64,000 nucleotides of DNA, taken from the NCBI GenBank assembly GCA_937870635.1, contig CALMZP010000109.1, positions 1 to 64,000 of the forward strand. The letters run 5' to 3'. The DNA comes from an uncultured Acidobacteriota bacterium (lineage in GTDB: Bacteria > Acidobacteriota > Thermoanaerobaculia > Gp7-AA8). The translations under genes and the position numbers were made by a program. Position 1 is the first letter of the stretch. Every line of letters begins with the position of its first letter. The notes below the pieces were generated by a model. The model did no database searches and was not told the origin of the DNA. It saw only the letters and a list, made by a program, of their open reading frames with translations. Positions 62,663-64,000 of this stretch are shown one piece after another.

Positions 62663-64000
62663 CTTCATCCTTCATCCTTCATCCTTCATCCTTTTTCTGT
62701 TCCTTCTCTCCTGCGCCTCCACCGCGCCGAAACCTCGCATGCTGAAACTCGAAGACCTCACGCTCGAAGAAAAGATCGGCCAGATGTTTGCCGGCGCCGG
62801 TCACGCTCTGTTCACGAATGAATCGGGCTGGCGCTACCGCGACCTGATGCATCAGGTCCGCGACAACAAGGTGGGAGGGCTGACCTGGTTCGTCTCGAAC
62901 GTGCGCGAGACGGCTTTCCTCACCAAGCAACTCCAGAACGCCGCGCGGGTGCCGCTGCTCATCAGCGCCGACCTCGAGGCCGGTATCGGCATGCGCCTCA
63001 TCGACACCACGTACTGGCCGACGGCGATGGCGGTCGCCGCCACCGGCGAGCCGAAGTTCGCCGAGGAGCTGGGGAGGATCACGGCGAGGGAGGCGAAGGT
63101 GCTGGGGATCAACCACATCTTCGCGCCTGTCGCCGACGTGAACGTCAATCCCGACAATCCGGTCATCAACGCGCGCAGCTACGGTGAAGATCCGCGGGAG
63201 GTCTCGAAGTTCGTCGCCGCGTTCATTCGCGGTGTGCAGGGCGAAGGAGTCCTGGCGACGGCGAAGCATTTTCCCGGACACGGCGACACGCACGTCGATT
63301 CCCATCGGTCGCTTCCGGTGCTCGACGTCGATCGCGCGCGGCTCGACCGGGTGGAGCTGATTCCTTTTCGCGCCGCGATCGAAGCCGATGTTGCCTCCGT
63401 GATGATCGGTCACCTCGCGGTTCCCGCAATCGATCCGACGCCGGCCGGCACGCGGTCGGTCGCTGAGTCGGTTCACGAGAACCCCTATGCCACGCCGGAA
63501 GGGGAGCTGACGCGGAACGGTGCTGTGCCGGCCACACTCTCGAAGATCATCATCGAAGACCTGCTGCGCGGTGAACTCGGGTTCAAAGGGCTCGTGGTCA
63601 GCGACGCATTCGACATGGGCGGCCTCGTCGCTCACTACGAAGCCGGTGAAGCGGCCGTTCTGGGCATCCTGGCCGGGGAAGACCAGATCCTGAAGTCGCC
63701 GAACATCGACCGCGCCATCGAAGCGGTGAAGGAAGCCGTGCAGAGCGGGCGGATCCCTGAGTCCCGGATCGACGAGTCGGTGCGGAGAATTCTCGACGCG
63801 AAGAGCCGCGTGTCATTCGCGGTCGGCACGCAGGAAGAAGTCTTCCGGGTCCTCGACTCGCAGCAGCATCGCGACAAGTCCGACGAGATCGCGACGCGCG
63901 CGCTCACGCTCCTGCGCGAGGAACCGGGTCTCATGCCTCTCGGCAAGGGAAAGGGTGTGGTGATCCTCACCGTCAGCGACTTCGATGAGGTCGGCAATCC
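62649..64000 (+). CDS. Glycoside hydrolase family 3 lipoprotein (NagZ-like), partial at window end
   Basis: The ATG lies within the symporter gene, overlapping by 14 nt. The signal peptide MKRLDFILHPSSFILFLFLL ends in lipobox LLSCAS (Cys22); most of it is encoded by a TTCATCC repeat. LTLEEKIGQMFAGAG, LLISADLEAGIGMR, and KHFPGHGDTHVDSHRSLPVL (with the general acid-base Asp-His pair) are NagZ/GH3 motifs. VVSDAFDMGGL carries the nucleophile Asp. The C-terminal domain after about residue 380 continues beyond the window. It probably releases N-acetylglucosamine or glucose from glycans outside the cytoplasm. Confidence 0.9.
   Translation, partial: MKRLDFILHPSSFILFLFLLSCASTAPKPRMLKLEDLTLEEKIGQMFAGAGHALFTNESGWRYRDLMHQVRDNKVGGLTWFVSNVRETAFLTKQLQNAARVPLLISADLEAGIGMRLIDTTYWPTAMAVAATGEPKFAEELGRITAREAKVLGINHIFAPVADVNVNPDNPVINARSYGEDPREVSKFVAAFIRGVQGEGVLATAKHFPGHGDTHVDSHRSLPVLDVDRARLDRVELIPFRAAIEADVASVMIGHLAVPAIDPTPAGTRSVAESVHENPYATPEGELTRNGAVPATLSKIIIEDLLRGELGFKGLVVSDAFDMGGLVAHYEAGEAAVLGILAGEDQILKSPNIDRAIEAVKEAVQSGRIPESRIDESVRRILDAKSRVSFAVGTQEEVFRVLDSQQHRDKSDEIATRALTLLREEPGLMPLGKGKGVVILTVSDFDEVGN
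62663..62691 (+). repeat. Heptamer repeat, TTCATCC family, in the GH3 signal peptide
   Basis: Four tandem CTTCATC units without an inverted arm nearby. In the GH3 frame they give FILHPSSFIL, the hydrophobic signal core. The repeat begins inside the GH3 gene, 1 nt after the symporter stop codon. Confidence 0.88.

Overview
The window is a gene-dense, high-GC (roughly 63-65%) bacterial chromosome segment. It carries about 50 protein genes and one tRNA. I see no rRNA, transposase, integrase, phage or CRISPR genes. The gene set points to an aerobic or facultatively anaerobic Gram-negative. It includes a TonB receptor, a TolC/adaptor/RND efflux operon, an Omp85-like barrel protein, several lipoproteins, a Ser/Thr kinase fused to TPRs, and NrfHA nitrite reductase. 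Together with the very repetitive intergenic DNA, Acidobacteriota is my best guess. This is inference; no rRNA is present to settle it.

Layout. 1-0.6 kb: two small unknown genes. 0.7 kb: initiator tRNA-fMet with promoter and terminator. 0.97-7.7 kb: secreted enzymes (glucose/sorbosone dehydrogenase-like protein with a dockerin-like tail, SGNH hydrolase, M48 peptidase), a bacilliredoxin and a TonB receptor behind a Fur-like operator. 8-12.8 kb: an ScfR/RamB-type regulator divergent from the glyoxylate-shunt operon aceB-aceA. 13-26 kb: peptidases, membrane proteins, an MsrB-MsrA fusion, RlmA and a chemoreceptor. 26.4-32.8 kb: nrfH-nrfA, a PilZ protein, a Ser/Thr kinase-TPR protein and a triheme cytochrome. 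33-40.9 kb: a broken DUF2911 gene, NfeD-SPFH pair, OB-fold lipoprotein and a GGDEF-EAL protein. 40.9-50.5 kb: purF, purL, tsaE, nnrD, a glycosyltransferase, SAM hydrolase, a PilZ protein and nadE. 50.7-57.1 kb: DUF1573 protein and the RND efflux operon. 57.1-64 kb: an MFS-like carrier, a hydrolase, a cell-wall amidase, a Na+/solute symporter and a GH3 enzyme running off the end.

The most striking feature is not a gene. Intergenic (and sometimes coding) DNA holds many short elements made of tandem 7-bp units, usually as two inverted arms around a short spacer. There are at least nine unit families (TTTTGGA x7 loci, GGACCTT x3, and TTCGACC, ACGGGTC, CTTGGTG, GGCAGAA, GTTGAAC, GGTTAAC, TTCATCC once each). 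One lies in frame inside the malate synthase gene. Two others encode most of a lipoprotein signal peptide. Two further elements (5.3 kb and 44.8 kb) are perfect inverted repeats with a shared 42-bp core and 20-nt loops; the cores agree at 30 of 42 positions, and every substitution is matched in the opposite arm. A GC-rich REP-like family (about 12 copies) and two other repeat families fill further gaps. Gene debris (a truncated DUF2911 gene and an orphan Tat signal peptide) lies beside some of these gaps.
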